Below, piece by piece: positions 16,350-24,372 of a stretch of 44,334 nucleotides of DNA. The DNA is from Bacillota bacterium (GTDB lineage Bacteria; Bacillota; Syntrophomonadia; Syntrophomonadales; Syntrophomonadaceae). The position numbers were made by a program, and so were the translations under genes. The DNA is taken from contig JAEWZB010000049.1 of assembly GCA_023395515.1 (NCBI GenBank), positions 1 through 44,334 on the forward strand. Direction: 5' to 3'. How positions within the stretch are numbered: the stretch's first letter is position 1; each line of letters starts with the position of its first letter. The notes under the pieces are model-generated. The model searched no databases, was not told where the DNA came from, and worked only from the letters and a program-made list of their open reading frames with translations.

Positions 16350-18761
16350 ATGAGATATGAAAATTTCTCGTGGCAGAAAAAAGATTTTGAAAAGTTATGC
16401 AATGCACAGGTACAACGGCTGCAGTTTATTTGTGGAAGAGATTTGGAGTCGCCCTATAATGTTTTTGTTACCTTTAGGGATTATCTCAACCAATGTAATA
16501 CCGCTATTTTTACTATTTCAGAATCAAATCAGAATTTGACCGTTCCACTTGCCGCCTTTAGCAAGGCAATGCTTAAAGAGGGCAGGGGAAAACCAGACGA
16601 ATATGAAATAACCCCAAGCTTAGGTCAAGACACTAATCATTATCCTGGTACTTTGACCAACATGTTAACTGGAATTACTAAAAGCTCTAAGGAAGGCTCT
16701 CCGTTTTTATATGAGCAGGAACACGACCTGCTGATGAGTTTTGAAAAGGTTGCGAAGGGCGGATGTTCCGCTTTTCTCTTTTATGGCTATCCATATTTTG
16801 ACTCACGTTCCAAAGCATTAGTTCATTTGCTTATTTCTGGAAAGTTAAATAATGGTTTTCCGTTTCTGGAAAAGGCGACTTATTACTTTTTGTGTGATAC
16901 TGAAGAATCACGAGAGGCTTATTATGATGTAAAGCTTTACCCTCATATTGATCTTACCTTAACCGAACCGACTATCGATGATATACCTGAAATATTGAAG
17001 GAAATGGCCCCAACAATATCAATTACCAAGAACGACCAGGAAGCATTATTCCATATAAGCAGCGGCCGCCTTTCTATCATTGCAATTATATTACGGTATG
17101 GGCAGGACAATGGTGTACCCCAAAGAAGATCCCAGGCAGAGTTTGATTTAATTGCGGTGGTGTTAGATGCTTGGATGGCTGGTTTGGGCGAGGTAGGGCA
17201 GAAAATGAAAGATGTGTTAAAGGTAGCTGCTATCATGGGCAATCCTTTTTCCATAGCCCTGCTGCAGCAAGTGTTGTATTTAGAGCCGGAGTGCGCGTCA
17301 CTGCTAAAGAAAAGCCAGGAAGAGTTCTTGATAAGATGCAATGGCGACCGCGGAGAATTCTATTATCGCGAAATCTGGTATTATTTTTATCAATCGGGGT
17401 TTAGAAATGATTTTCAACCAACATCGCTTGCCATTGCTCAAGCTATTTATTACTTTAATCCCTATGATTACTTAACCCGTGCCGCCCATTTGAAAAACGC
17501 GGGACAAATCCAAACCGCTTTTGAATTGTATATTTTTGCTTACCATACCATTATTCAAGAAGGCTTTCAATTTCCACAAAATTTTGTGGATGAGATTGCT
17601 TACCTGGCCAACCACAGTGATCAGATGCCATTTTGGATTATGGTTTCAGATTGCTTGCAAGCTATTGAAATAACGGATTATGAGAAAGCATTAAAAATTA
17701 TTGAAAGTGCCGAAACCCCTTCGTCCACAAGACTTTTGCTCATAAAAGAATACATTGAAGGGTTATGTAGACACAGAATCGGAGAGACGGACGAACAGCG
17801 TAAAAACGCTATTATCACTATAGAACAAGTAGCAAAAAGCGCAAAAGGATTTGAAGATGGCCTTTGGTGTGATTGCATGACAACATTGCTTCCATTTTAT
17901 ATTAGCTTGGGTGATATGCAAAAGGCGCAGCAAATAAGCCAAGAGCTTGCTCATTATTATGCTGAACATGAGTTTTCACCCTTTGCCCAAAAGAGCAAAC
18001 ATGCTCTAGAAAGAAAATGGAGTGCTTTTTATCCTGTAGAAAATGCAGTTGTAAAAACCCGAAGCAGTGTTGAATTTTTCCGGGATAGTAATTATTCGGT
18101 TCAATATATAATGGCTTTAAATAATCATGCCGCAAATTTGATAGTTTTGCATGAATTAGATGAAGCTATGGAATTTCTAAACGAAGCCTTAGAGTTTCTA
18201 TCCAATTATAAATATACCCCGGTTAACATTATGCATCTAATAAGCAATTTTTACCTTTGCTCAGTTTTGAGAAAAGACATAAGCCCTAAAGAAGCCTTTG
18301 ACAAGTTGTATCCTGAATTAGGGAAACTTTCTGGGGGAGACGCAAGGATTCTGGCCGGAATAAACTGCGCCATTTTTTCCGCACTGGCAGGTAACCTGGA
18401 CCAGTCTTTACAACTATTGGTTGATTTAGAGGAAAAAAGCATATCCTTAAACAATGAATACTTTCTTTATTACATCCGGGCCAATTTAGCTACGGTGCAA
18501 TATTTACAAGGAGATGCCTCTGGAGCGATTGATATACTAAAGACTTACTGCCAAAAACCTCCGTTAATTTGCGAAGAAACCAAAAAAACCCTTTTGATGC
18601 AGAGAACAACCGACTGGATTAGTATTATGGAGTCTGAGCCAATATGCGGTCCATATCTTTTTGATACATACCTAATCGAACAAAAGGGATTAAAACCCCA
18701 AGAAAGCTTTTTTGCTCGAGGATTTCTTTATACAGATATTCAGTTTTGCTCTGAGCTCTAA
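16350..18761 (+). CDS. Unrecognised 803-residue protein with helical repeat C-terminus
   Basis: ATG at 16350 with AGAGGGGG 7 bases upstream. I cannot assign a family. The first half (about 100-340) has the feel of a STAND/AAA-type ATPase fold, but no P-loop is visible: the expected position reads AFLFYGYPYFDSRSKALVHL. The second half (about 390-780) is made of helical TPR-like repeats (for example LDEAMEFLNEALEFLSNYKY, LATVQYLQGDASGAIDILKT). There is no signal peptide, membrane helix or HTH. It follows the recombinase by about 100 bases in the same direction. A MalT-like regulator that lost nucleotide binding and its HTH is one possibility; a recombinase partner is another. Confidence 0.75.
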   Translation: MRYENFSWQKKDFEKLCNAQVQRLQFICGRDLESPYNVFVTFRDYLNQCNTAIFTISESNQNLTVPLAAFSKAMLKEGRGKPDEYEITPSLGQDTNHYPGTLTNMLTGITKSSKEGSPFLYEQEHDLLMSFEKVAKGGCSAFLFYGYPYFDSRSKALVHLLISGKLNNGFPFLEKATYYFLCDTEESREAYYDVKLYPHIDLTLTEPTIDDIPEILKEMAPTISITKNDQEALFHISSGRLSIIAIILRYGQDNGVPQRRSQAEFDLIAVVLDAWMAGLGEVGQKMKDVLKVAAIMGNPFSIALLQQVLYLEPECASLLKKSQEEFLIRCNGDRGEFYYREIWYYFYQSGFRNDFQPTSLAIAQAIYYFNPYDYLTRAAHLKNAGQIQTAFELYIFAYHTIIQEGFQFPQNFVDEIAYLANHSDQMPFWIMVSDCLQAIEITDYEKALKIIESAETPSSTRLLLIKEYIEGLCRHRIGETDEQRKNAIITIEQVAKSAKGFEDGLWCDCMTTLLPFYISLGDMQKAQQISQELAHYYAEHEFSPFAQKSKHALERKWSAFYPVENAVVKTRSSVEFFRDSNYSVQYIMALNNHAANLIVLHELDEAMEFLNEALEFLSNYKYTPVNIMHLISNFYLCSVLRKDISPKEAFDKLYPELGKLSGGDARILAGINCAIFSALAGNLDQSLQLLVDLEEKSISLNNEYFLYYIRANLATVQYLQGDASGAIDILKTYCQKPPLICEETKKTLLMQRTTDWISIMESEPICGPYLFDTYLIEQKGLKPQESFFARGFLYTDIQFCSEL

Positions 18762-19299
18762 AGTAATTATCAGTTAACCAAACAGAGTATAATTAGCTAT
18801 TATCCTTCATTTGTACAAAATATAGCATAATAAGCTGAAAATTGCACTATTTTTCCAATATAACCGCTGCCGGGTTTACCTGAGCATATCGCCCCTAGCC
18901 AAATTTCATCTGCTAATTTGGCTATTAGCAATTAAATAAAAAATGCCAGAAAAGGCAGATGCCATAGGGCTTTCACCTCATAGCATCTATATAAGTTTAT
19001 GTGGAAAAAAGATTTTTGCGGGATGGAAAGGTATTATAATAGCCTGAGCGACAAACTGTTACGGTTTCTTATACATACTGGAATCCCAAGTGCATTATTA
19101 TCGTAATCATCAGGAAGATAGGGTTTCAGAGCGGTTATATACTACCACACACACCAAATCTGTCTATAACATCAGCAGCACCCGGACTACATGGCAATGG
19201 CCCTAATGAAGTTTTTATAGTTCCACCTTCGCTTAATAAGGCGTATGCTTTTCTACCTCCCTTATTTTTGAAAAGTATAGATTAAAATTAAAGCGACAA
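18762..19299. other. Intergenic region with consecutive hairpins and a start-less coding-like frame
   Basis: About 540 bases without a complete gene. Hairpins lie at 18896-18924 (perfect TAGCCAAATT/AATTTGGCTA), 18944-18957 (TGCC/GGCA with a minus-strand T tract, terminator-like) and 18957-18988. On the minus strand, 19135-19280 reads as a frame with protein-like composition (KGGRKAYALLSEGG, then PGAADVIDRFGVCGSI) but no start codon. It may be a gene remnant. Confidence 0.5.
18934..18957 (-). terminator. Short minus-strand terminator-like hairpin
   Basis: TGCC/GGCA stem with six-base loop followed on the minus strand by TTTTTTATTT. It lies well downstream of the glycosidase gene, which has its own stronger terminator. 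Confidence 0.4.
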
Positions 19300-19301
19300 T
19301 G

Positions 19302-19335
19302 AAGAAAACAGCGTGTCGTTTCTGCGACACGCTGT
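19302..19335 (-). terminator. Terminator of the phosphodiester glycosidase gene
   Basis: Perfect 11-base stem ACAGCGTGTCG/CGACACGCTGT, six-base loop, followed by TTTTCTTC on the minus strand. It is about 80 bases past the stop codon. Confidence 0.9.
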
Positions 19336-19416
19336 AAATCAGTGAAATTCAATATATGAAGAAATTCATTTACCCGGATCATGACCGTCTTTGACTATCC
19401 GCTCACACTTAATAGA

Positions 19417-20901
19417 CTAATCAGCAGTATAAGCGTTTTCAGGCTCGATATATATTTGTTTATCTCTATAATCAACATCAAAGTTTAGAGCCTGAGCAAG
19501 GTCTCGCAATTTAAAGTAGTTGCTGCCCTCTATATTATATCCCTTTAATGTGACTTCTTTTCCGTCCATAAATATTTTTGAGGTTGTGTCTTTATAGGCC
19601 TTGCTGTTCTCTGCCTTTACCGTACTTTCATAGCCTTGCATTGTATAAGCTGAATGGCTAAAAATGCTTATAGCTTTAGTATCTGTATCATAAGAAACTT
19701 CAAATTGAGCCGCGGAGCCGTTCATATAATATGCCAAGTCTCTTAGCATTATATAATTGTTATTATTTATTAAAAAGGCTTGGAATTGTCTTGGGGTTCC
19801 GCTTATATTCGCGGTAAAGGGGTTTGCTTGGGCCATATTTGCAGGTACTGCAAAACTCCCATTTTGCCCCACCTGAACAAAGCCTACTGCATTACTTACA
19901 TTTCTTCCCGGGCCATTTAGATATTTGCCGTCTTTATAATACGCAATCGAACCGCCGCCGTCTAAGAATAACGCATTTACACATTCTGGGGCATTTCCTA
20001 CGCCTATAGAAATCTTGCCGTCAGAAGTTCCCCCGATATAAGGTCTGTTAGCTCCTCCTGCTCCATTTATCTTGGCTACGTCTGAACCTACTGCCAAATA
20101 AACGTCTTTGAAGTTATGCCCATTAGGCGAGGCTATTTCCCAGGCCCATGAAGCCTGCTGCCCTATAGAAAAGCTATCGTCTATGTTTTGGTTTCCATAA
20201 AACACATTGGCCCGAGCAGAAGCTACAACGATAAATCCATTGGCTGGCACTTTTACAGGGCCATATGACACGATGTCTTTAATTACCCCGCCTTCTACTA
20301 TTACGGCCTTATCCCCTGGTTTAAGCTCTACGGCACGACCGAAACCTTCGTCATATAAGGTTACAGACGTATCCTCGTAACTTGGGTGATTTACCCTCCA
20401 TACCGTACTTTTATTTCCATCTACTATAAAGCCTATGTTTAAAGTTACTTGTTCTACTATGAATACGCCTTGTTTGGTAATACCGCCTAAATAGCCGCCC
20501 CACTGGCCTGTTGCGCTCCCATAACCTGCTCCGTGAATCAATTTCCCATTTTCGATCAATACTCCGCTGGGAAAATTAAGGGGGGCTCCATATAAAGAGC
20601 CAAATGTACGTAGAACGTTCACATCTCCGCCTTTGGCCGTTACTTGATCTTCTGTAGCGTATGCATCAAAATATGTGCCGTTTATAGCTACATAAGCGCC
20701 TTTGGCTTGGGCGTATGCTCCTACTGAGGCAGCATCGGTCATGCCATTATGTATAAGCATCGGAATGTACTGCCCGCTTTTAACATCGAGGATGGTGTTT
20801 GTGGCTGCGTAGACAACCCCAGCTCTGGTTGGGATAAAAGCAAGCATAACAAATATCAAAGTCAAAACAGAGAATGCTTTAAGAGCCTTCTTTTTAATCA
20901 T
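19417..20901 (-). CDS. Secreted phosphodiester glycosidase family protein with copper amine oxidase-like stalk domain
   Basis: A 494-residue exported protein. It has a Sec signal peptide (KKKALKAF, a hydrophobic core, then a cut near VVYA-AT at about residue 33). The NAGPA/DUF2233 phosphodiester glycosidase domain (about 60-345) shows AINGTYFD and LFLDGGGSIAYY with NGPGRNVSNAVGFV, the usual metal-binding Asp and glycine-rich motif. The C-terminal 140 residues are a stalk domain of the copper amine oxidase N-terminal type, with two NYxxLRDLA motifs (NNYIMLRDLAYYM; SNYFKLRDLAQAL), likely for cell-wall association. The substrate is unknown; related enzymes remove sugar-phosphodiester caps. AGAGGTAC precedes the ATG. 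Single-gene unit. Confidence 0.88.
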   Translation of the reverse strand: MIKKKALKAFSVLTLIFVMLAFIPTRAGVVYAATNTILDVKSGQYIPMLIHNGMTDAASVGAYAQAKGAYVAINGTYFDAYATEDQVTAKGGDVNVLRTFGSLYGAPLNFPSGVLIENGKLIHGAGYGSATGQWGGYLGGITKQGVFIVEQVTLNIGFIVDGNKSTVWRVNHPSYEDTSVTLYDEGFGRAVELKPGDKAVIVEGGVIKDIVSYGPVKVPANGFIVVASARANVFYGNQNIDDSFSIGQQASWAWEIASPNGHNFKDVYLAVGSDVAKINGAGGANRPYIGGTSDGKISIGVGNAPECVNALFLDGGGSIAYYKDGKYLNGPGRNVSNAVGFVQVGQNGSFAVPANMAQANPFTANISGTPRQFQAFLINNNNYIMLRDLAYYMNGSAAQFEVSYDTDTKAISIFSHSAYTMQGYESTVKAENSKAYKDTTSKIFMDGKEVTLKGYNIEGSNYFKLRDLAQALNFDVDYRDKQIYIEPENAYTAD

Positions 20902-20974
20902 TTAATGTACCTCTTTCAAAGTGCCAAGCCGCCGACCAAGCAGCCTGCCTCTATTTTAAATTAACCAAATAATT

Positions 20975-21007
20975 ATAGCACTCCCGTAGTCAAAACGGGA
21001 GTGCTAT
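20975..21007. repeat. Inverted repeat upstream of the glycosidase gene
   Basis: Perfect 12-base arms ATAGCACTCCCG/CGGGAGTGCTAT separated by nine bases, about 75 bases upstream of the glycosidase start. T tracts are weak on both sides. It may be a leader hairpin or operator. Confidence 0.6.
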
Positions 21008-21084
21008 TTGGCATTAATCTTCCTATTCAATTTTAATATCATAATTAGGTTTGCGTCACAAATGAAATGGTCAATAGAATTCAG

Positions 21085-21125
21085 GCAAGCAAAGAACCCC
21101 TCTTAACCTAAGTCAGAGGGGCTTT
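21085..21125 (-). terminator. Terminator of tRNA-Thr
   Basis: Stem CCCCTCT/AGAGGGG with flanking CAAAG/CTTTG, followed by TTCTTTGCTT on the minus strand. It begins 9 bases after the tRNA 3' end. Confidence 0.8.
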
Positions 21126-21133
21126 GATGTCCC

Positions 21134-21208
21134 TGGAGCCGATGGGGAGATTCGAACTCCCGACCTATTGATTACGAATCAATTGCTCTACCCCTGAGCC
21201 ACATCGGC
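21134..21208 (-). tRNA. tRNA-Thr (anticodon CGU)
   Basis: A complete 75-base cloverleaf with encoded CCA: acceptor GCCGATG/CATCGGC, anticodon stem TTGAT/ATCAA with loop TTCGTAA (anticodon CGT), and T-arm CGGGAGTTCGAATCTCCC. It decodes ACG. A terminator follows, so it is a single-tRNA unit. Confidence 0.97.
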
Positions 21209-21285
21209 ATTTTCTAAACAAATAGATAATAGCAGGATAACTAATGACAGTCAAGTCTTCTATCCCCGCCTAAGTTTAACTGCAG

Positions 21286-21465
21286 CTAATTTACAGTCGG
21301 TCTCTTTTTTGTCTCAACCAGGTAATAGTAATTAGGGTTATGTAATACTATAGATTGGCAAGCAGGACATATGGAGTTTAGGTAGGCTTTTCTTCCTATT
21401 ATTTGTACCATTTTCTTTAGCGTTGTTTCCGGATATGCTTGGCCGCAAGTGCTACACTTTTCCAA
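21286..21465 (-). CDS. Small zinc-ribbon protein, 59 residues
   Basis: TTG start at 21465 with GGGAGG 9 bases upstream. It carries two CxxC pairs (EKCSTCGQAYPE near the N-terminus and SICPACQSIV near residue 33) that would form a one-zinc ribbon, then ends with an aromatic/basic tail. Cysteine spacing and the good ribosome site support a real gene despite its length. Its role is unknown. It lies just downstream of a terminator that ends the preceding 94-residue gene. Confidence 0.6.
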   Translation of the reverse strand: MEKCSTCGQAYPETTLKKMVQIIGRKAYLNSICPACQSIVLHNPNYYYLVETKKRPTVN

Positions 21466-21482
21466 AAGATGTTTCCTCCCCC

Positions 21483-21542
21483 AAAAATAAAAAAAGGACT
21501 ATTGTTATTTTATCACCCATTGTCTAGGATACAAGTCCTTTT
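21483..21542 (-). terminator. Terminator after the 94-residue gene
   Basis: AAAGGACT/AGTCCTTT stem with a 33-base loop, followed by a T-rich tract on the minus strand, ending just before the zinc-ribbon ribosome site. Alternatively it is an attenuator for that small gene. Confidence 0.65.
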
Positions 21543-21609
21543 ACATTTTTATGCTAAAGTCTAAGATCATATAAGCGTCTGGTACTTATTCTATGCAAAA
21601 TGTTCGCGA

Positions 21610-21894
21610 CTATTCGGCATAGGACCCCAGAAATTCTAATTCTATTTTAACCAGCTCTTGCACCTTTGCTATTGCGATTTGGATAATTGCTTCGCTTTCT
21701 TCAGCCAGTTCTTCCCTGACTAATTCGGCAAAAGGTATGGCGGCCATTCTGGAAGCGGCTTCTTTTACTTCTACATGAACAAAGAAAGCATTAAACATAT
21801 TAAGAAGGTTAAAAAAATAGCTTTCTGCCCAGTTTTCTATCTGTTCCCAGTTGGGTTGACCGTGGTTTGATTCAAATCTGCTTAACTTATACAT
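21610..21894 (-). CDS. Hypothetical helical protein, 94 residues
   Basis: ATG at 21894 is favoured: GAGGTG lies five bases before it, and an ATG four codons earlier overlaps that site. The protein is acidic and almost entirely helical (WEQIENWAESYFFNLLNMFN; LVREELAEESEAIIQIAIAK), with no cysteines or membrane segments. I do not recognise a family. It lies between the PhaC-like hydrolase and the small zinc ribbon, with terminators on both sides. Confidence 0.72.
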   Translation of the reverse strand: MYKLSRFESNHGQPNWEQIENWAESYFFNLLNMFNAFFVHVEVKEAASRMAAIPFAELVREELAEESEAIIQIAIAKVQELVKIELEFLGSYAE

Positions 21895-21989
21895 TTCACA
21901 CCTCATACATTATATAGACTGTATCTTATTATACAACTAAATTTTTCTTATACTATCATCTAACTAATTATTATGCTCATATAGTCATA

Positions 21990-22040
21990 GAAAAAGCACA
22001 CCTCCAAATATTAGTCTTTGCCTAACATTGGGGGTGCACT
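21990..22040 (-). terminator. Terminator of the PhaC-like hydrolase gene
   Basis: Long stem AGTGCACCCCCAA/TTTGGAGGTGTGCT with G-T pairs, 19-base loop and TTTTTCT tail, about 25 bases past the stop codon at 22065. Confidence 0.8.
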
Positions 22041-22064
22041 TCAATAGCCCGCTTTTTTTATCCC

Positions 22065-23117
22065 TTATATTACCATCTGTAACATCTCATTCACTTTAGT
22101 CCAATTGGTCCTTAAGGCTTCATTCCCCATTAAGGTCCCGATATGTCCGCCTTCGGTTAGTATCTCTATAATATCATGGTCGGGAGTTTTAACTAAGTGT
22201 TTTAAGGAAAAGGCCTGTTCTGGCGGAGTTATATGGTCTTTTTTCCCCGCCATAATAACTAAAGGACATTCTATTTTGCCCAAATCTACCGATTGGCCAT
22301 TTAGTTTTATAAAGCCCGGTTTAGTTAAGCCATTGTTTTTAAATATATCCCGGACAATTTCCAGATAAAACTGGCCGGGTAAATCTTGAGTATATTCATA
22401 CCAGTTTTCAAAACGTACAAAACGTTCCAGTCCCTCTTCATCCTCTTCCTCCAGCATTTTCCACAAGCGCTGGTATTTATTAAGGTAATGTTCTTCCGGC
22501 TGCATATTTTTAAAACCGGTTAAAATGTAACGTCCTTTCATTATGCCCCCACCGGTGGCTACCAGATACTTAAAAAATGACATAGGTAGTTTAGCATATT
22601 CAATCATAGGTGATGATACGGCTTCAATATCTATAGGTGAGGCTGCTACTACTAAGCTGGCGACTTTTTCCGGGTATAAGGCAGTATAAACTGCTGATTG
22701 CCATCCTCCTTGGCATTCACCCACCAGATGAATTTTATATAATCCGGTACGCCGGCGTATTTGCTCTATAGCTTCGTCAGTAAGGCGGATATAATCAGCT
22801 ATACCCAGATTCTTATATTCACGGGTGGCGGTTAGCCATTCGGTTACATATACATCAAAGCCATACTTATGAAATACCCTAACTAAGCTTTGGTCGGCTG
22901 AATAGTCAGCTATATTAGCATGGTGACCTGCTTGAGGAGGAAGTATTAATACCGGACGTTTTCCGGTCAGATCCTCATTGGGAAAATGCCGGAGACGCAG
23001 GGTTTGATGTTCATAGATGATAAAGTTAGGGGTTGACCAATAGGCATAGGGTCGACTAAGTTCTCTAAGTATTTCCATATATCTGGTTCTCATAGCGTAA
23101 TGCCTGCTTACATTCAA
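22065..23117 (-). CDS. PHA synthase/depolymerase-like alpha/beta hydrolase with Cys nucleophile
   Basis: A 350-residue PhaC-like alpha/beta hydrolase. The nucleophile elbow is VGECQGGWQSA, with Cys where lipases have Ser, as in PHA synthases (GxCxG). The acid is the Asp of AGKKDHITPPEQA and the base the His of EGGHIGTLMG. The oxyanion region reads ILPPQAGHHANIADYSADQS. It is shorter and more diverged than the PhaC at 24373-25464 and lies outside that operon. It could be a second synthase, a synthase-like thioesterase, or an intracellular depolymerase; Cys-nucleophile depolymerases are known. TTG start at 23117, with AAAGGAGG about 9 bases upstream. It is divergent from the esterase gene. Confidence 0.78.
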   Translation of the reverse strand: MNVSRHYAMRTRYMEILRELSRPYAYWSTPNFIIYEHQTLRLRHFPNEDLTGKRPVLILPPQAGHHANIADYSADQSLVRVFHKYGFDVYVTEWLTATREYKNLGIADYIRLTDEAIEQIRRRTGLYKIHLVGECQGGWQSAVYTALYPEKVASLVVAASPIDIEAVSSPMIEYAKLPMSFFKYLVATGGGIMKGRYILTGFKNMQPEEHYLNKYQRLWKMLEEEDEEGLERFVRFENWYEYTQDLPGQFYLEIVRDIFKNNGLTKPGFIKLNGQSVDLGKIECPLVIMAGKKDHITPPEQAFSLKHLVKTPDHDIIEILTEGGHIGTLMGNEALRTNWTKVNEMLQMVI

Positions 23118-23223
23118 AGTGGCAAGCCTCCTTTATTCATGCTTAGTTCTAAACCCGGCTACCCTTATCGGTAGTTTTTTGTTAAACTTAAAATCATAAA
23201 CCTTGGTTAAAGAGGGATTATTC

Positions 23224-24369
23224 ATGAGTCTGAATGAACATTTACTAAAAAACTGGCATTATAATTTGCGAATTTATGCCGATAATAGTTTTAAATTTTG
23301 GGATAAAACCATTTTATCTAGAGTAGATTCCCTTATAGGGGTTGACCACACTTTTTGCGAAGTAAATGAACAATTGGACCCTGATTTAATAACTGCTTTT
23401 GGTACAGCTACACCACCACCCAGCGATTACTTATTACATTTAGCCCCGGGCTGGGATCGCAACCTTATAGAAACTCCCCTCCTATTAGTACATGGAGCCG
23501 GGCTAGATGCCACCTCCTATACCAATCTTTATAATATGGGGTTTACGGGTTTACAACAGCAGTTAACCGCTCTGGGATACCGGGTCTTTTCTTTGACTTT
23601 CTCTCATTTCCATGGGGATAATTTTCATCAGGCCGAAGCTTTAGCTCATGCTATTGACCAAGTAAAACAAATATCTAAAGCTCCAAAAATAAACTTAATT
23701 GCCCATAGTAAAGGGGGCTTTGCGGCCCGCATTTATTTATCTAATCTGGCCTCCACTCCTTACCGGGATGATGTTAAACATTACCTTATGCTAGGTACTC
23801 CTAATCTAGGTACTGATTATGTTTTTCGTAATCCTTCTATCGGCTATTTAGTTTATTTAGCCGGTGGTAATGGGGTAATAGCTTGGCATAAACTGTTACA
23901 TTTAGGTAATCTTATTGACGTATCTTCCCGTGCTATTTATAGTGACGGCAGCTTTCCCGGACAAAGCCAGATGTTGTATCCTTGGGATACTCAATTTCCT
24001 TTGGATATTACTCAGCAAGACTGGTGGACTACTTATTACGGCGGTACCGGTTTCGTCAGTGCTTCCCGCGGTATAAAAGCTGCTATGGCTGATGGAGGAT
24101 ATTTAGTAGAAAAACTGGAGCAAAAAGGTCTGCAACCGGATATTAAATTTTCAGTTTTAGCGGGAAATAACAGCATCCTGGGCACTGTTCCTGCACCTGG
24201 CACTGCTCCCTCAGACGGCCTGGTTTTGGTAGATAGTGTTTTAAATACCGACGGTATGGGCCGCCGGGGCGCAGTTTTACAAGAAAAATCTATTTTGCCG
24301 TTAAATCATATGGAACTACTTTATGACCGCCGGGCTGCGGCCTGGATACACCGGCAATTAAGCTCTTAA
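23224..24369 (+). CDS. Lipase/esterase-like alpha/beta hydrolase
   Basis: A 381-residue hydrolase; ATG at 23224 is preferred, with AGAGGGA 7-8 bases upstream (a TTG at 23203 is possible). It has LLLVHGAGLDATSY (oxyanion loop), nucleophile elbow IAHSKGGFAAR with Ser, and a late NHMELLYD His. This resembles triacylglycerol-lipase/esterase proteins with a lid region (about 200-290). No signal peptide, so probably intracellular. It is convergent with phaC (three bases between stop codons), so it may act on PHA oligomers or acyl esters (inference). Confidence 0.85.
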   Translation: MSLNEHLLKNWHYNLRIYADNSFKFWDKTILSRVDSLIGVDHTFCEVNEQLDPDLITAFGTATPPPSDYLLHLAPGWDRNLIETPLLLVHGAGLDATSYTNLYNMGFTGLQQQLTALGYRVFSLTFSHFHGDNFHQAEALAHAIDQVKQISKAPKINLIAHSKGGFAARIYLSNLASTPYRDDVKHYLMLGTPNLGTDYVFRNPSIGYLVYLAGGNGVIAWHKLLHLGNLIDVSSRAIYSDGSFPGQSQMLYPWDTQFPLDITQQDWWTTYYGGTGFVSASRGIKAAMADGGYLVEKLEQKGLQPDIKFSVLAGNNSILGTVPAPGTAPSDGLVLVDSVLNTDGMGRRGAVLQEKSILPLNHMELLYDRRAAAWIHRQLSS

Positions 24370-24372
24370 AAA

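Noticed and set aside
18957..18988. Calling a group II intron
   Set aside because: Only the stem tip resembles domain V; no reverse transcriptase or other domains are present.
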